A stretch of DNA of 64,000 nucleotides from Burkholderia pyrrocinia (GTDB lineage Bacteria; Pseudomonadota; Gammaproteobacteria; Burkholderiales; Burkholderiaceae), in assembly GCF_003330765.1 (NCBI RefSeq), contig NZ_CP024902.1:2542001-2606000 (forward strand), in the 5' to 3' direction. Position numbers and translations under genes: made by a program. Positions 12,952 through 21,723 of this stretch are shown here, in pieces. Below the pieces are notes generated by a model, which saw only the letters and a program-made list of their open reading frames with translations, did no database searches and had not been told where the DNA came from. Each line of letters opens with the position of its first letter. The first letter of the stretch is position 1.

Positions 12952-14169
12952 ATGCGCCAGCGAATCGCCAAACGCCTCCCCCCCGATGCCGACAAACTGG
13001 TCGGCCTGTCGCTTGCGCTCTTCGCCTCGGGCAGCCGCATCGAGGATCGCTTCTGGGAAGCGAAGCTCGATGCGCTGCTCGCCAAGATTGTCCGCAACGG
13101 CAACCAGACCACACTCGACGCAGCGCTCGACCATCTTCAGCAGAATCATCCCGATGCGTACGGCGCGCTCGCCGACATGGCCGAGACGCACAGCGAGTCG
13201 ATGGTGATCGAGCACGACGGCCAACCGTACGATGCGCTGCTGGTCGCCGTCCCGGTTCTCGCCTGGACGCGCTACATGATTCCGTCGGGCCCGCTCAAGG
13301 GCGACGTTGCCGACGCGCTGCGAGCGCACCTGCAGGCCCATGTCCTCGCGAACGGCACACTCGTCGGGCTTGCGCCGTTCCTCTACAGCATCGACCAGTT
13401 GCCGCGGCACCACGTCGAAACCTACCGGCTTGCCCAGCAACTCGCACATGCGGCGATTAGTCAGCACACGCCCAAGCTGAGCTTCGGCGACCTGCCCGAG
13501 ACCTCGCCGATCCTGGCCGACCCGCGCTTCCTGCTCGCCGTCGTCGCCGCGCCCGTAGGCACGCCGCTGTTCCGCTGGCAGGAAGAAGAAAGCGGCAGCC
13601 GGATCGAGCGCGGCCAGTGCCTCGAGCAATGGACGGCCCAGGGCGGCCCGAACCTGTCGATCGCACTGCCCGGATGCGAGTTCGAATGCCTGCTTCCGGA
13701 CGCGTACTATTCGGCCTGCCGGGATGCGGACGAACGCATTCGCCCGCACACGGTGCGAACCGCCATTCGTTATCTTTTCGACACACTTGGTGCGGCACCG
13801 CAGGAGCTGCGCGCGGTAGTCGCGGGCTTCGGCGAACGCCGTATCGACGAATATCGCGTCGGCTTCACGCGGCGTGCCAGCAACGACGTGATCTACGGTG
13901 TCGTGTGGCCGCTCTACGGCCGTGAAAACGGCGACGTGTCGACCGACAACGCGACGCTCGAAGGCGAAGCGCCGATCGAAGGGCCGCTCGAGGAAATCGT
14001 CAGCCTGCTGAAGGAATGCGGCGTAACCGACGTCCGCCGGCATGCGGGCCGCTTCGAACCCGAATACTGCGATGACTGCGGCGTGCCGCTCTACGCAGAT
14101 CCGCTCGGCGAAATCGTCCATGCGGAAATGCCGGAAGACGCATCGCCCGCCCAGCCGCACTTCCACTGA
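12952..14169 (+). CDS. DUF2863 family protein
   Basis: A soluble-looking protein of 405 residues (408 if the in-frame GTG at 12943 is used) that matches the DUF2863 family of beta-proteobacteria. No enzymatic motif is evident. A CxxC-like CDDCGVPLY segment near the C-terminus could bind a metal. There is no signal peptide or membrane segment. I prefer the ATG at 12952; there is no clear SD for either start. It is divergent from the rRNA operon and followed by its own terminator, so probably monocistronic. Function is unknown. Confidence 0.8.
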   Translation: MRQRIAKRLPPDADKLVGLSLALFASGSRIEDRFWEAKLDALLAKIVRNGNQTTLDAALDHLQQNHPDAYGALADMAETHSESMVIEHDGQPYDALLVAVPVLAWTRYMIPSGPLKGDVADALRAHLQAHVLANGTLVGLAPFLYSIDQLPRHHVETYRLAQQLAHAAISQHTPKLSFGDLPETSPILADPRFLLAVVAAPVGTPLFRWQEEESGSRIERGQCLEQWTAQGGPNLSIALPGCEFECLLPDAYYSACRDADERIRPHTVRTAIRYLFDTLGAAPQELRAVVAGFGERRIDEYRVGFTRRASNDVIYGVVWPLYGRENGDVSTDNATLEGEAPIEGPLEEIVSLLKECGVTDVRRHAGRFEPEYCDDCGVPLYADPLGEIVHAEMPEDASPAQPHFH

Positions 14170-14204
14170 CCCGCACCGCAGGCCCGAACGGGCCTGCCCG
14201 TCCG

Positions 14205-14239
14205 AAGCCGCTCCCGGTTCCCTCCGGAGCGGCTTTTTT
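14205..14239 (+). terminator. Terminator after the DUF2863 gene
   Basis: 10-bp inverted repeat AAGCCGCTCC / GGAGCGGCTT followed by TTTT on the plus strand. Confidence 0.85.
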
Positions 14240-14381
14240 CTTGTCCGATATTCCGTCGCTCAAAATTTCAGACTTTTCCTAAGCCTTTCAGCCAAGCAGA
14301 CATCGTGTAAGGTTTTTGTCATTATCGGGGCCGACGCATACCCGACAGCAGATCAATGACTCACCCTTACGGAGGTTGAAT

Positions 14382-15218
14382 ATGCGGTTCCTGGTGCTCA
14401 ATTCAGACGCCGAACGGCGTGACGGACTGAAGGCCCTATTGCGGCAGATCGACCGTCACGCCAGCATCAACGATGCGCCCGACGGATTCCAGGCGCGCCG
14501 GCTGCTGCGCACCCAGCGTTTCGACCTCGTCGCGATCGACTGGCTGGACGTTGGCCGGCTCAGTGAGCTTCAGGCGCTTTGCAGCGCGTGCTCGCCGACA
14601 CCCGCCGCCGTTCTGATCGACGAAGCCTCGCCGGAAGCCATCCAGCGCTTCTTCAACTATGGGGTCGCGGGCGTAATCCCGCATTCCACGCGGCCGCACC
14701 TGATCGTGCGTGCGCTCGAGATGGTGCTGCTGGGCGGACACTACATCCCGCCGATTGCCCTCAGCCTGCTGCCCTCCACGGCCGCGGCGCGCCACGATGC
14801 CCATTTCCAGACGCTCGCCGGATCGCTTCCACGCCGCCCGCCGAGCGGCCTCTTGTCGCCGCGGCAAGCGCAGATCATGCGCTTCGTCCACATGGGCAGC
14901 ACGAACAAGATGATCGCCCGCACCCTCGGCATCAGCGAAGGCACCGTGAAGATCCACCTCGCCAGCATCTTCCAGCAGCTTGGCGCCGCGAACCGCGCCG
15001 CCGCGGTCGCGATCTACAACGGCTGGCTGTCGCCCCACCTCGAGGTGCTGCTGGCCAACCGCAGCCGCGCGCGCAAGCCGGCCATCGGCGAACGCGGCAC
15101 GGTTCCACTGCGTACGCAACGGAACGACCATCCGTACCCGCTGCCGGCCGCGAATGCCGACGCGCAGGACCTGCCACTCGCCGCCGAACCGCCGGCGCGG
15201 TTCCGGCGCGAACGCTAG
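14382..15218 (+). CDS. Orphan LuxR/NarL-type response regulator with atypical receiver
   Basis: A 278-residue regulator. Residues 1 to about 125 form a receiver-like domain with a candidate phosphoacceptor Asp53 (LVAIDW), but the N-terminal acidic pocket is reduced (LNSD) and the usual conserved lysine after beta-5 is replaced (GVIPHSTRP). Residues of about 165-225 are a GerE/LuxR helix-turn-helix (LSPRQAQIMRF, NKMIARTLGISEGTVKIHL). About 50 basic, disordered C-terminal residues follow. The start at 14382 has GGAGG 6 bp upstream. No histidine kinase is adjacent. It may be weakly phosphorylated or phosphorylation-independent; target genes are unknown. Confidence 0.8.
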   Translation: MRFLVLNSDAERRDGLKALLRQIDRHASINDAPDGFQARRLLRTQRFDLVAIDWLDVGRLSELQALCSACSPTPAAVLIDEASPEAIQRFFNYGVAGVIPHSTRPHLIVRALEMVLLGGHYIPPIALSLLPSTAAARHDAHFQTLAGSLPRRPPSGLLSPRQAQIMRFVHMGSTNKMIARTLGISEGTVKIHLASIFQQLGAANRAAAVAIYNGWLSPHLEVLLANRSRARKPAIGERGTVPLRTQRNDHPYPLPAANADAQDLPLAAEPPARFRRER

Positions 15219-15293
15219 GCAAACAGTCTCGATATTGCGACGGTCGACATGTGCGGATTCCCACCTTTGATGCTCAACGAGTAATATGAACGC

Positions 15294-15968
15294 ATGGGTT
15301 TTCTTTTCACACCGCTTCCGCTCTGGATTGGCATCGGTGGCTGGATCGCCGCCGTGGCGCTGCTCGCGCTCGCGATCTGGAATCGCCCCTTCGTGCGCCT
15401 GCAGGACGCCACGCTCCAGCACGTGTGGCTCGCGCTCGTCACTGCGATTGCGGTCCTCTGGGCCTCGAATGCGTGGCTCGACGATGGCATCGTCATGCAT
15501 CTGCTTGGCGCAACGCTGCTCGTCACGCTGTTCGACTGGACACTCGCATTGATCGCGATGGGCGCCGTCACGGCGGTTGCCGCGATCATCTTCGACGCGC
15601 CGTGGCAGGGCATTGGCCTGACCTATCTGATCTACGGCGCGCTGCCTGTCGCCGTGTCGGCGTTGCTGCAGCGCGCCGCGCTCGCATGGCTGCCGCACAA
15701 CCTCGCGTCGTTCATCACCGGCCAGGGATTCCTGTCGCCGGCCATCGCGATCATCGCGGTCGCCGCCGCCGCGGCCGGTGTCCAGCTCGCCCTCGCGGAT
15801 GGCGTGCCCGTCGTGATTCCGGCCGGCTATCTGCTGAACACTGCGCTGCTCGCGCTTGGCGAAGCATGGTTCACCGGCATGGCGACGGCACTCATCGCCG
15901 TCTATCGCCCTGCGTGGGTCACGACCTTCGACGTCCGGCGCTATCGCCTCGGCGGCCCGCGCGCCTGA
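15294..15968 (+). CDS. CbiM-like integral membrane protein
   Basis: A polytopic membrane protein of 224 residues with about six or seven hydrophobic segments. It resembles the energy-coupling-factor permease / CbiM (COG3235-type) group, whose better-known members bind Co or Ni for uptake. No CbiN/Q/O-like ATPase or T-component is adjacent, and the canonical metal-binding N-terminus (MHIxxG) is not present, so transport of cobalt is not supported. It starts 75 bp after the response regulator on the same strand, with no clear SD. The two may be cotranscribed. Confidence 0.65.
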   Translation: MGFLFTPLPLWIGIGGWIAAVALLALAIWNRPFVRLQDATLQHVWLALVTAIAVLWASNAWLDDGIVMHLLGATLLVTLFDWTLALIAMGAVTAVAAIIFDAPWQGIGLTYLIYGALPVAVSALLQRAALAWLPHNLASFITGQGFLSPAIAIIAVAAAAAGVQLALADGVPVVIPAGYLLNTALLALGEAWFTGMATALIAVYRPAWVTTFDVRRYRLGGPRA

Positions 15969-16107
15969 ATTTCCTTCGGATCCGGGCACCGTCAACGCGT
16001 GCCGGCGGCACCTTCCGCGGCGCGGGAGAGTACGCCATCTACTGCCGCACAACTTTTTTACGCTAAGATTGAACTCCTGTTCTTCATCGGGCATCTATAC
16101 GTGCCCG

Positions 16108-16761
16108 ATGTCTCATTCGCTCCTCACCAATAACCAGATGGACAGCTCACCTGCCTCGCTCCGGATTTTCCGGGCGCTCGGCAAGCTGGCAGCCTGTATC
16201 GCGGGCCTGTCGCTTGCGCTTCCGACTCCGGCATTCGCCGACCTGCTCGACCAGCGCTCCGAACTGATCAACAAATTCGTCAACGAAATGCATGCCGATC
16301 CGCTCGCCGCCGATTGTGCGGCGCACGGCAGCTTCATCGCCAGCACGTCGTCGGCCTTCGACCGCGTCGACTTTGCGCCGAACGCATTCGACAGCGGCAA
16401 CGCGACGATCACGCCATGGAACGACTCGTTCGACCAGGGCAAGCAACGCGTGAAGGTCGACAACATCGTCACTGTCGACGGACTCGGCATCCACAGCGAC
16501 GGCGGCGACCCGACGCCGCTGAAATTCCGTTGCGGCTATGTCGGCCAGCAAATGCTCGCGTTCAGCTGGAACGACCCCGTTCCGCCGCTGAAGCCGCGTG
16601 TCGAACGCTCCACGTCGTCGACGAAGAAGTTCAAGGGCAAGTCGCACCGAGGCAAGGTCAAGGCGAAGGCATCGGGCCGCCCCGGCAAGAAGGCCGTCGC
16701 AACGACGAAATCGGGCGGCCAGAAGAAAGCCGTGAAGAAGAAAACCGCGAAGAAATCCTGA
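16108..16761 (+). CDS. Exported protein with lysine-rich C-terminal tail
   Basis: Not recognised beyond Burkholderia-type hypothetical proteins. From the ATG at 16108 the product is 217 residues. Residues up to about 45 form an export signal (hydrophobic LAACIAGLSLALPTPAFA, AxA-type cleavage), residues of about 46-165 a mature domain with two conserved-looking cysteines, and the last 50 residues are a basic tail rich in Lys, Ala and Gly that resembles histone-H1-like tails. An alternative start is the ATG at 16138. It follows the CbiM-like gene by 140 bp and ends at a bidirectional terminator. Confidence 0.65.
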   Translation: MSHSLLTNNQMDSSPASLRIFRALGKLAACIAGLSLALPTPAFADLLDQRSELINKFVNEMHADPLAADCAAHGSFIASTSSAFDRVDFAPNAFDSGNATITPWNDSFDQGKQRVKVDNIVTVDGLGIHSDGGDPTPLKFRCGYVGQQMLAFSWNDPVPPLKPRVERSTSSTKKFKGKSHRGKVKAKASGRPGKKAVATTKSGGQKKAVKKKTAKKS

Positions 16762-16787
16762 TACGGCGGAGCAGCAACAACAGAAGC

Positions 16788-16825
16788 AAAAAAGCCGGCG
16801 CATCCTGAGATGCCCCGGCTTTTTT
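16788..16825. terminator. Bidirectional terminator
   Basis: Arms AAAAAAGCCGG and CCGGCTTTTTT with an inner GCAT/ATGC pairing. T runs exist on both strands, so it can serve both the exported-protein gene (plus) and the M14 carboxypeptidase gene (minus). Confidence 0.85.
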
Positions 16826-16843
16826 CATACGACGACGATACGC

Positions 16844-17998
16844 TTACGCGAACGTGTCGACGTGCACCAGGATCGCGGCCAGCATCGCCGCGCCGAGCGC
16901 CGCACTGCGTTCGCCATTCCAGCCGACCCGCTCGTCGGGCAGGTTCGCGTTGTCCTTGAACGGCATCTCGAGCGTCAGCGACAGGCAGCCGAACTGGTGG
17001 CCGATGTACTTCGACGCAAGCTTGAGCGCGTCCTCCTTGTACTTGCTCGCCGCATAGCCATGCTCGGTCTGGAAGTCGGGGCTCGCGACCTTGAACGCGT
17101 CGATGAACGCGGTCTGCTCCTTGCCCTGCTGCTCGGTAAAGCTCGGCAGCATCTCCGAACCGGCGACGAACACGTACGGCAGATCCTCGTCGCCGTGAAT
17201 GTCGAAAAACATGTCGCAGCCGATCGCGTGGATCGCGTCACGCACGGCCAGCACCTCGGGGCTGCGCTCGGCATCGGGCGCCATCCACTCGCGGTTCAGG
17301 TTCGCGCCTGCCGCATTGGTGCGCAGGTTGCCGTGCACGCTACCGTCCGGGTTCATGTTCGGGACGATGTGGAACGTCACGCGATCGTAGAGCTTGCGCG
17401 CGACCGGATCGCCGGCCCAGTCGCCCCATCCGGCCAGCCGCTTGACGAGGCCTTCGACGAACCACTCGGCCATCGTCTCGCCGGGATGCTGGCGTGCGAT
17501 GATCCAAACCTTCTTCTTCGGCGCGCCGCCGGTTTCCGGCGTGCCGAGCGTCAGCAGCGACATCGGACGGCCTTCGACCGTGCGGCCGAGTTCGACGACG
17601 CTCGTCTGCGGCAACTGCTGGACCGCGCCGAGAAATGCCGCGTGACGCTCTTCCGAGTACGGTTCGAAATACGCGTAGTAGATGCTGTCGAACTCCGGCG
17701 TATGGTCGATGGTCATCGTCTTGCCGTCGAACGTCGTCGGCACGCGGAACCAGTCGACCCGGTCGTAGCTCGCCACCGCGCTGTAGTTGCGCCAGCCCGA
17801 CGGATAGGCGCATTCGGCCGCGTTCTCGAACGTCATCACGCACCGCTCGCCGCGCGCACCGGTCAGGCGGAAATAAAACCATTGCGCGAATTCCGAGCGG
17901 CTGTCGCCGCGCACACGCAGCCGAATCGCGTCGGGGCTGTCGCACGACACGACGTCGATTGCGCCTGCGTCGAAATTGCTGGTGATCGAAAGGGTCAT
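16844..17998 (-). CDS. M14 family zinc carboxypeptidase (cytosolic type)
   Basis: 384 residues. An N-terminal beta domain (about 1-120) precedes an M14 catalytic domain. Zinc ligands are visible: His171 and Glu174 in QHPGET, and His268 in FDIHGDED. A substrate-binding NLNR lies at 233-236 and the probable catalytic Glu344 is in LTLEMPF. There is no signal peptide, and the layout matches the cytosolic carboxypeptidase-like (M14 subfamily with N-terminal domain) group; substrate unknown. The SD AGGAGA lies just before the ATG. A four-unit hairpin repeat array directly precedes the SD and is likely part of its 5' UTR. Confidence 0.85.
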   Translation of the reverse strand: MTLSITSNFDAGAIDVVSCDSPDAIRLRVRGDSRSEFAQWFYFRLTGARGERCVMTFENAAECAYPSGWRNYSAVASYDRVDWFRVPTTFDGKTMTIDHTPEFDSIYYAYFEPYSEERHAAFLGAVQQLPQTSVVELGRTVEGRPMSLLTLGTPETGGAPKKKVWIIARQHPGETMAEWFVEGLVKRLAGWGDWAGDPVARKLYDRVTFHIVPNMNPDGSVHGNLRTNAAGANLNREWMAPDAERSPEVLAVRDAIHAIGCDMFFDIHGDEDLPYVFVAGSEMLPSFTEQQGKEQTAFIDAFKVASPDFQTEHGYAASKYKEDALKLASKYIGHQFGCLSLTLEMPFKDNANLPDERVGWNGERSAALGAAMLAAILVHVDTFA

Positions 17999-18011
17999 CT
18001 GTCTCTCCTGT

Positions 18012-18207
18012 GTCGACCAGAGTTAGTGCTTTAGCACTTACTCTGGTCCCATGCAAAGCTGTCGACCAGAGTTAGTGCTTTAGCACTTACTCTGGTCCCA
18101 TGCAAAGCTGTCGACCAGACTCAGTGCTTTAGCGCTTACTCCGGTCCCATGCAAAGCTGTCGACCAGACTCAGTGCTTTAGCACTTACTCCGGTCCCATG
18201 CAAAGCT
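18012..18207 (-). repeat. Tandem array of four 49-bp hairpin units
   Basis: Four head-to-tail units of 49 bp (18012-18060, 18061-18109, 18110-18158, 18159-18207) and a partial fifth start. Each contains a near-perfect 15-bp dyad (ACCAGAGTTAGTGCT / AGCACTTACTCTGGT, 2-nt centre) and ends in CCCATGCAAAGCT. Units 3 and 4 differ mainly by changes that keep pairing or become G-U. On the minus strand the array runs directly into the SD of the M14 carboxypeptidase gene. There are no unique spacers, so it is not CRISPR. Confidence 0.9.
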
Positions 18208-18278
18208 GTCGACCGGAACAGGCAGTGTGCCGCCCGGCCTCATGCATGTGCCGGCCATCTCGTGCACGGCCGGCATGG

Positions 18279-19061
18279 TCACTCGCCGACTCGCCGGCGA
18301 TATACGTAAGTCGAATCGTTCGACGCAGCCGCGTCGAACGCATAGCCTTCCGTCGCGAAATCCTTCAGCGCCTTCGGCTCGGTAATGCGGTTCTCGACGA
18401 TGAAACGCGCCATCAGGCCGCGCGCGCGCTTCGCATGGAAGCTGATGATCTTGTAGCGGCCGCCCTTCCAGTCCTCGAACACCGGCGTGATGACGGGCGC
18501 CGCCAGCAGTTTCGGCTTGACCGACTTGAAGTATTCGGTCGACGCGCAGTTGACCAGCACGCGCGCCGCGCCGCTGCGCGTCTCGAGCTGCTCGTTCAGC
18601 GCCCGCGTGATGCGGTCACCCCAGAACGCGTACAGATCCTTGCCGCGCGCGTTCGCGAAGCGCGTGCCCATCTCGAGCCGGTACGGCTGCAGCAGGTCGA
18701 GCGGACGCAGCAGCCCGTACAGGCCCGACAGCACGCGCACGTGCTGCTGCGCATAGTCGAGATCGACGGACGACAGCGATTTTGCGTCGAATCCTTCATA
18801 AACGTCGCCGTTGAAAGCGAGCACGGCCTGCTTCGCATTGGCCGGCGTAAAGATGGGCGACCAGTCCGCGTAGCGCTGGAAGTTCAGGCGCGCGAGCGGA
18901 TCGGAGATATCCATCAGCGTCGCGATGTCCTGCGGCGAAAGCTTGCGCAGGCCGTCGATCAGCTCCGACGCGTCGTCGACGAATGCAGGCTTCGTGTAAG
19001 ACTGGACATGCGCGGGCGTATCATAGTCGAGGGATTTGGCGGGAGAGAGAACGATTATCAT
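18279..19061 (-). CDS. yaaA: Peroxide stress protein YaaA (DUF328/UPF0246)
   Basis: 260 residues matching YaaA over its full length: start [16 protein letters not shown], central [20 protein letters not shown], and C-terminal [16 protein letters not shown]. In E. coli YaaA lowers intracellular free iron and protects against hydrogen peroxide damage, and the fold binds DNA; here the role is by homology. The start ATG is preceded by GGGAGAGAG in reverse orientation overlapping codons, so SD support is modest, but the N-terminus is conserved. It is divergent from the PIN-domain gene with 57 bp between. Confidence 0.9.
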   Translation of the reverse strand: MIIVLSPAKSLDYDTPAHVQSYTKPAFVDDASELIDGLRKLSPQDIATLMDISDPLARLNFQRYADWSPIFTPANAKQAVLAFNGDVYEGFDAKSLSSVDLDYAQQHVRVLSGLYGLLRPLDLLQPYRLEMGTRFANARGKDLYAFWGDRITRALNEQLETRSGAARVLVNCASTEYFKSVKPKLLAAPVITPVFEDWKGGRYKIISFHAKRARGLMARFIVENRITEPKALKDFATEGYAFDAAASNDSTYVYRRRVGE

Positions 19062-19118
19062 AGAGGCTCGCTGGCACGCCGTGCCTTGCGGTCAGACGAA
19101 AACCACCGATTGTAACGA

Positions 19119-19616
19119 ATGACCTGCTCTCTCGCCCCGCACGCCGCACATCGCGTCGTGCTCGACTCGAACGTCTGGATCGACATCCTCGTATTCGACG
19201 ACCCCGCTACGCGCCCGATCCGTGCCGCGCTCGAGCGCGGCACGCTTGCCGCCGTGATCGACGGCCGCTGCCTGACCGAACTCGAGTACGTGCTCGATTA
19301 TCCGCAGTTCCAGGCGCGCGCGATCGACAAGGCCGCCGCGCTCGCGACCGTCGCCCGCCTCGCGAGCCTCGTCGAGCCGCCGCCCGTCGACGCCGACGCG
19401 CCGCCGCTGCCGAAGTGCAAGGACCGCGACGACCAGAAGTTTCTCGAACTCGCCCGCGCCGCGCAGGCCGAGTGGCTCGTCTCGAAAGACCGCGCACTGC
19501 TGAAGCTCGCGAAGCGCACCGCACGCGACTTCGGCTTCCGGATCGCACAGCCCGCGCCGTTTGCCGAGGCCTGCGCACTCGACGCCGCACCGACCGCCAC
19601 TGCCACGCCAACCTGA
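19119..19616 (+). CDS. PIN-domain protein (putative toxin / ribonuclease)
   Basis: 165 residues, COG1569-type PIN domain. The acidic metal-binding positions are present: Asp16 (VVLDSNVWID), Glu54 (LTELEYVL), Asp104/105 (CKDRDDQKFLELA) and Asp124 (VSKDRALL). PIN proteins are Mg-dependent ribonucleases, often VapC-like toxins. No small antitoxin gene is visible beside it; the upstream neighbour is divergent yaaA and the downstream gene is an aminotransferase 33 bp away. It may therefore be a non-TA PIN nuclease. The C-terminal 20 residues are Ala/Thr-rich. Confidence 0.8.
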   Translation: MTCSLAPHAAHRVVLDSNVWIDILVFDDPATRPIRAALERGTLAAVIDGRCLTELEYVLDYPQFQARAIDKAAALATVARLASLVEPPPVDADAPPLPKCKDRDDQKFLELARAAQAEWLVSKDRALLKLAKRTARDFGFRIAQPAPFAEACALDAAPTATATPT

Positions 19617-19649
19617 CGCACGCCGCACCACCCGATTTCGACCGTATCG

Positions 19650-20822
19650 ATGAACGCTCCTTCAGACATGCCAACGACTCCCGTTTTCCCCTCGCGCCTG
19701 CCGAACGTCGGCACGACGATCTTCACGGTCATGAGCGCACTTGCCGCCGAAAAAGGCGCCGTGAACCTCGGCCAGGGCTTCCCGGATTTCGATTGCGATC
19801 CGCGCATCGTCGACGCGGTCGCGGCAGCGATGCGCGACGGGCACAACCAGTATCCGCCGATGGCCGGTGTCGCGCCGCTGCGCGACGCGATCGCCGACAA
19901 GATCGCCCAGGTCTACGGCCGGCGCTACGATCCGGCCACCGAAATCACCGTGACGGCCGGCGCGACGCAGGCGCTGCTGACGGCGATCCTGTGCGCGGTG
20001 CATCCGGGCGATGAAGTGATCGTCGTCGAACCGACCTACGACAGCTACCTGCCGTCGATCGAACTCGCAGGCGGCAAGGCTGTGTTCGTCACGCTGGAGG
20101 CGCCCGACTACGCGATCCCGTTCGACCGGCTCGCGGCCGCGATCACGCCGAAAACGCGCATGATCCTGATCAACACGCCGCATAACCCGACGGGTACCGT
20201 GTGGCGCGAGGCGGACATGCGCAAGCTCGAGGATATCGTGCGCGGAACCAACGTGCTGATCCTGTCCGACGAGGTCTACGAGCACATGGTCTACGACGGC
20301 GCGCGCCACGAGAGCGTCGCGCGCTATCCGGGACTCGCCTCGCGCAGCTTCATCGTGTCGAGCTTCGGCAAGACCTATCACGTGACGGGCTGGAAGGTCG
20401 GCTACGTCGCGGCGCCTGCCGCGCTGACCGCGGAATTCCGCAAGGTCCACCAGTTCAACGTATTCACGGTGAACACGCCGATGCAGATCGGGCTCGCCGA
20501 CTATCTGCGCGACCCGGCGCCGTACCTGGCGCTCGCGGGCTTCTATCAGAAGAAGCGCGACTTCTTCCGTGCCGGCCTCGAGCGCACTCGCTTCAAGCTG
20601 CTGTCGTGCCCGGGCACGTACTTCCAGTGCGTCGATTACTCGGCGATCAGCGACCTGCCCGAAGCGGAATTCTCGAAGTGGCTCACGTCGGAGATCGGCG
20701 TGGCCGCCATTCCGGTATCGGCGTTCTATCACAAGCCGCACGAATCGGGGGTCGTACGCTTCTGCTTCGCGAAGCAGGAAAGCACGCTCGCGTCCGCGCT
20801 CGAACGGCTCGCCCGCCTGTAA
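19650..20822 (+). CDS. ybdL: Methionine (glutamine-type) aminotransferase, YbdL-like
   Basis: PLP-dependent aminotransferase of 390 residues in fold type I. Motifs: NLGQGFPDF near 39, TPHNPTG at 176-182, SDEVYEHMVYDG from 206, and SSFGKTYHVTGWKVGY with the Schiff-base Lys at 241. The pattern fits the YbdL/kynurenine-aminotransferase-like group that acts on methionine and aromatic amino acids. It is probably cotranscribed with the PIN gene upstream. The assignment to methionine is by family resemblance. Confidence 0.85.
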   Translation: MNAPSDMPTTPVFPSRLPNVGTTIFTVMSALAAEKGAVNLGQGFPDFDCDPRIVDAVAAAMRDGHNQYPPMAGVAPLRDAIADKIAQVYGRRYDPATEITVTAGATQALLTAILCAVHPGDEVIVVEPTYDSYLPSIELAGGKAVFVTLEAPDYAIPFDRLAAAITPKTRMILINTPHNPTGTVWREADMRKLEDIVRGTNVLILSDEVYEHMVYDGARHESVARYPGLASRSFIVSSFGKTYHVTGWKVGYVAAPAALTAEFRKVHQFNVFTVNTPMQIGLADYLRDPAPYLALAGFYQKKRDFFRAGLERTRFKLLSCPGTYFQCVDYSAISDLPEAEFSKWLTSEIGVAAIPVSAFYHKPHESGVVRFCFAKQESTLASALERLARL

Positions 20823-20864
20823 GTCCCGTACGGGCGGCCACGCGCCGCCCAGGCGGAACCGCAC

Positions 20865-21521
20865 TTACGAACGCGCGCCGTTCGTCGCTTCGATATAAGC
20901 CTTGCGATCGGCTGCCACGCGCTGCGCGGCAGCACGCTCACCGACCTTCTTCCCGTGCGCCTTCCAGTCGATGCCTGCATCGAGCAGGAAATCGCGTCCG
21001 AACACGGCCTTCGTCGCCATCCCGATGACCGGCAGATGGATCGATGCGGCGATGTCGGCGAGGCTGAACGACTCGCCGAGCACATACGGCGAAAACTGCG
21101 TCATCTGCTTGAACGCATCGATCGCGCGCGGCAGGCGCTTCTCGACGTGCGCCTTCATCCCGTCGCTGACCTTGCCGCCGAAAAACGCTTCCGTATAGAC
21201 CTCGCGCGCCATCCATTCGAGATACAGCTCGAGCGTCTCGACCAGTTCGCGCACCTTCGCGGCTGCGAACGGCCCTGCCGGGAAAATGGCTTTCTCGGGA
21301 TAGCGCGCCGCCAGGTATTCGACGATCACCTGCGACTCGAACAGCGCGCCCTCTTCGGTCTTCAGGAACGGAATCTTGCCGAGCGGCGAATCGGCAAGCT
21401 GGGCCGGATCGCTGATCGGCAAACCGCACACGGACTCCTCGAACGGGATGTCGTGCTCGAGCAGAACGAACTTCACCTTGTTGTAGTAGTTGGACAACGG
21501 GATACCGCACAGCTGTAGCAT
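20865..21521 (-). CDS. Glutathione S-transferase family protein
   Basis: 218 residues with a thioredoxin-like N-terminal domain (CGIPLSNYYNKVKF, the cis-proline loop GKIPFL, and the glutathione-binding ESQVIVEYL) and an alpha-helical C-terminal domain (GESFSLADIAASI, with the N-capping box). The N-terminal Ser/Tyr region suggests a beta/zeta-like GST; the substrate is unknown. An AAGGAGA-like SD precedes the ATG. It is convergent with the aminotransferase gene and divergent from the enoyl-CoA hydratase gene. Confidence 0.85.
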   Translation of the reverse strand: MLQLCGIPLSNYYNKVKFVLLEHDIPFEESVCGLPISDPAQLADSPLGKIPFLKTEEGALFESQVIVEYLAARYPEKAIFPAGPFAAAKVRELVETLELYLEWMAREVYTEAFFGGKVSDGMKAHVEKRLPRAIDAFKQMTQFSPYVLGESFSLADIAASIHLPVIGMATKAVFGRDFLLDAGIDWKAHGKKVGERAAAQRVAADRKAYIEATNGARS

Positions 21522-21723
21522 CGGAGTCTCCTTCCTTGCTGAAGCGCAGCCGCAACGATGCCGGCCGCATCGGGATTCGTCGCGCTGAAAAGCACGTTCG
21601 TGCTAGTCTAAAGCAAGTTTCGTGTCCGTCACGACAACATTACATCCGCTGCGGCGTCAGCCGCGCCTGTCCGCACAATACGTGCAGCGCCGCAGCCCCG
21701 CCATCCGATGGAGACACGCTCGC

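Noticed and set aside
18012..18207. CRISPR array at 18 kb
   Set aside because: Units are adjacent with no unique spacers, and no cas genes are present.
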